Source of the DNA: Allolobophora icterica
Lineage: Eukaryota; Annelida; Clitellata; Crassiclitellata; Lumbricidae
NCBI GenBank assembly: GCA_963556255.1
Contig: OY744613.1
Location: forward strand, 43,950,291-44,014,290
Length of the DNA: 64,000 nucleotides
Direction: 5' to 3'
Shown one piece after another: positions 63,889-64,000 of the stretch. A model generated the notes under the pieces. That model made no database searches. It had not been told where the DNA came from and saw nothing but the letters and a program-made list of their open reading frames with translations. The position numbers and the translations under genes were made by a program. Each line of letters starts with the position of its first letter. Position 1 is the stretch's first letter.

Positions 63889-64000
63889 GGGTTCTACGAC
63901 AAATGGTTCGCCACAAATGGTTCACCGACAAATGTTTAACGGAAAAATGGTCAACGGACAAATGGTTCACGATCTTCCAGCCTCTAGTTTGAGCTATATT
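63889..64000. repeat. ACAAATGGTTCAC array with core repeat (type E2), cut by window edge
   Basis: About five degenerate units (GACAAATGGTTC, ACAAATGTTTAAC, GACAAATGGTTCAC) run into CCAGCCTCTAGTTTGAGC core-repeat sequence. It is the same composition as the array at 19230. Confidence 0.75.

Overview
The window looks like nuclear DNA of a metazoan, probably a marine invertebrate. It carries a large virus-like DNA transposon, a cluster of intron-poor C2H2 zinc-finger (ZNF) genes, tRNA-derived SINEs, LINE fragments, hAT-type MITEs and microsatellites. The 8-mer palindrome TAGGCCTA is strongly over-represented to the right of about 14 kb and was not seen in the transposon. The species cannot be named from the sequence alone.

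Region 1 (1 to about 14.1 kb) is most of a Maverick/Polinton element that runs off the left edge of the window. It is compact and virus-like. A minus-strand block encodes an edge-truncated membrane-type protein, a fibre-associated protein, a phage-fibre-like protein, an adenain-type protease, a PX-like membrane-active protein, a double-jelly-roll major capsid protein, a small basic glycine-rich protein, a penton-like minor capsid protein, a DUF8207-like protein and a packaging ATPase. Two plus-strand genes follow: a zinc ribbon plus phospholipase A2 protein, and a DDE integrase. They converge on a full-length protein-primed DNA polymerase B and a small Cys-rich protein. All long frames are open. 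The protease alone lacks a good start, and it sits behind what looks like a -1 ribosomal frameshift signal.

Region 2 (14.1 to 36 kb) holds repeats and three minus-strand ZNF genes (ZNF1, ZNF2, ZNF3). Region 3 (35.5 to 44.6 kb) holds three plus-strand ZNF genes (ZNF4, ZNF5, ZNF6). Region 4 (47 to 64 kb) holds two minus-strand ZNF genes (ZNF7, ZNF8) inside a diverged segmental duplication. Seven of the eight ZNF proteins share a distinctive C-terminal finger. A non-coding module containing AACGCCATTTT, with a splice-donor-like end in most copies, recurs upstream of ZNF1 to ZNF5. One further copy at 15.9 kb faces the Polinton and has no gene in the window.

Throughout regions 2 to 4 runs a family of non-autonomous elements built on a roughly 36-bp core repeat (CTAGAAGCTGGATGAGCGAT...). 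The core is combined with several different terminal modules, many starting GGTAA. Two copies with one terminus type have 8-bp target-site duplications. The core resembles part of the ZNF upstream module. Gene names ZNF1 to ZNF8 are local labels only.
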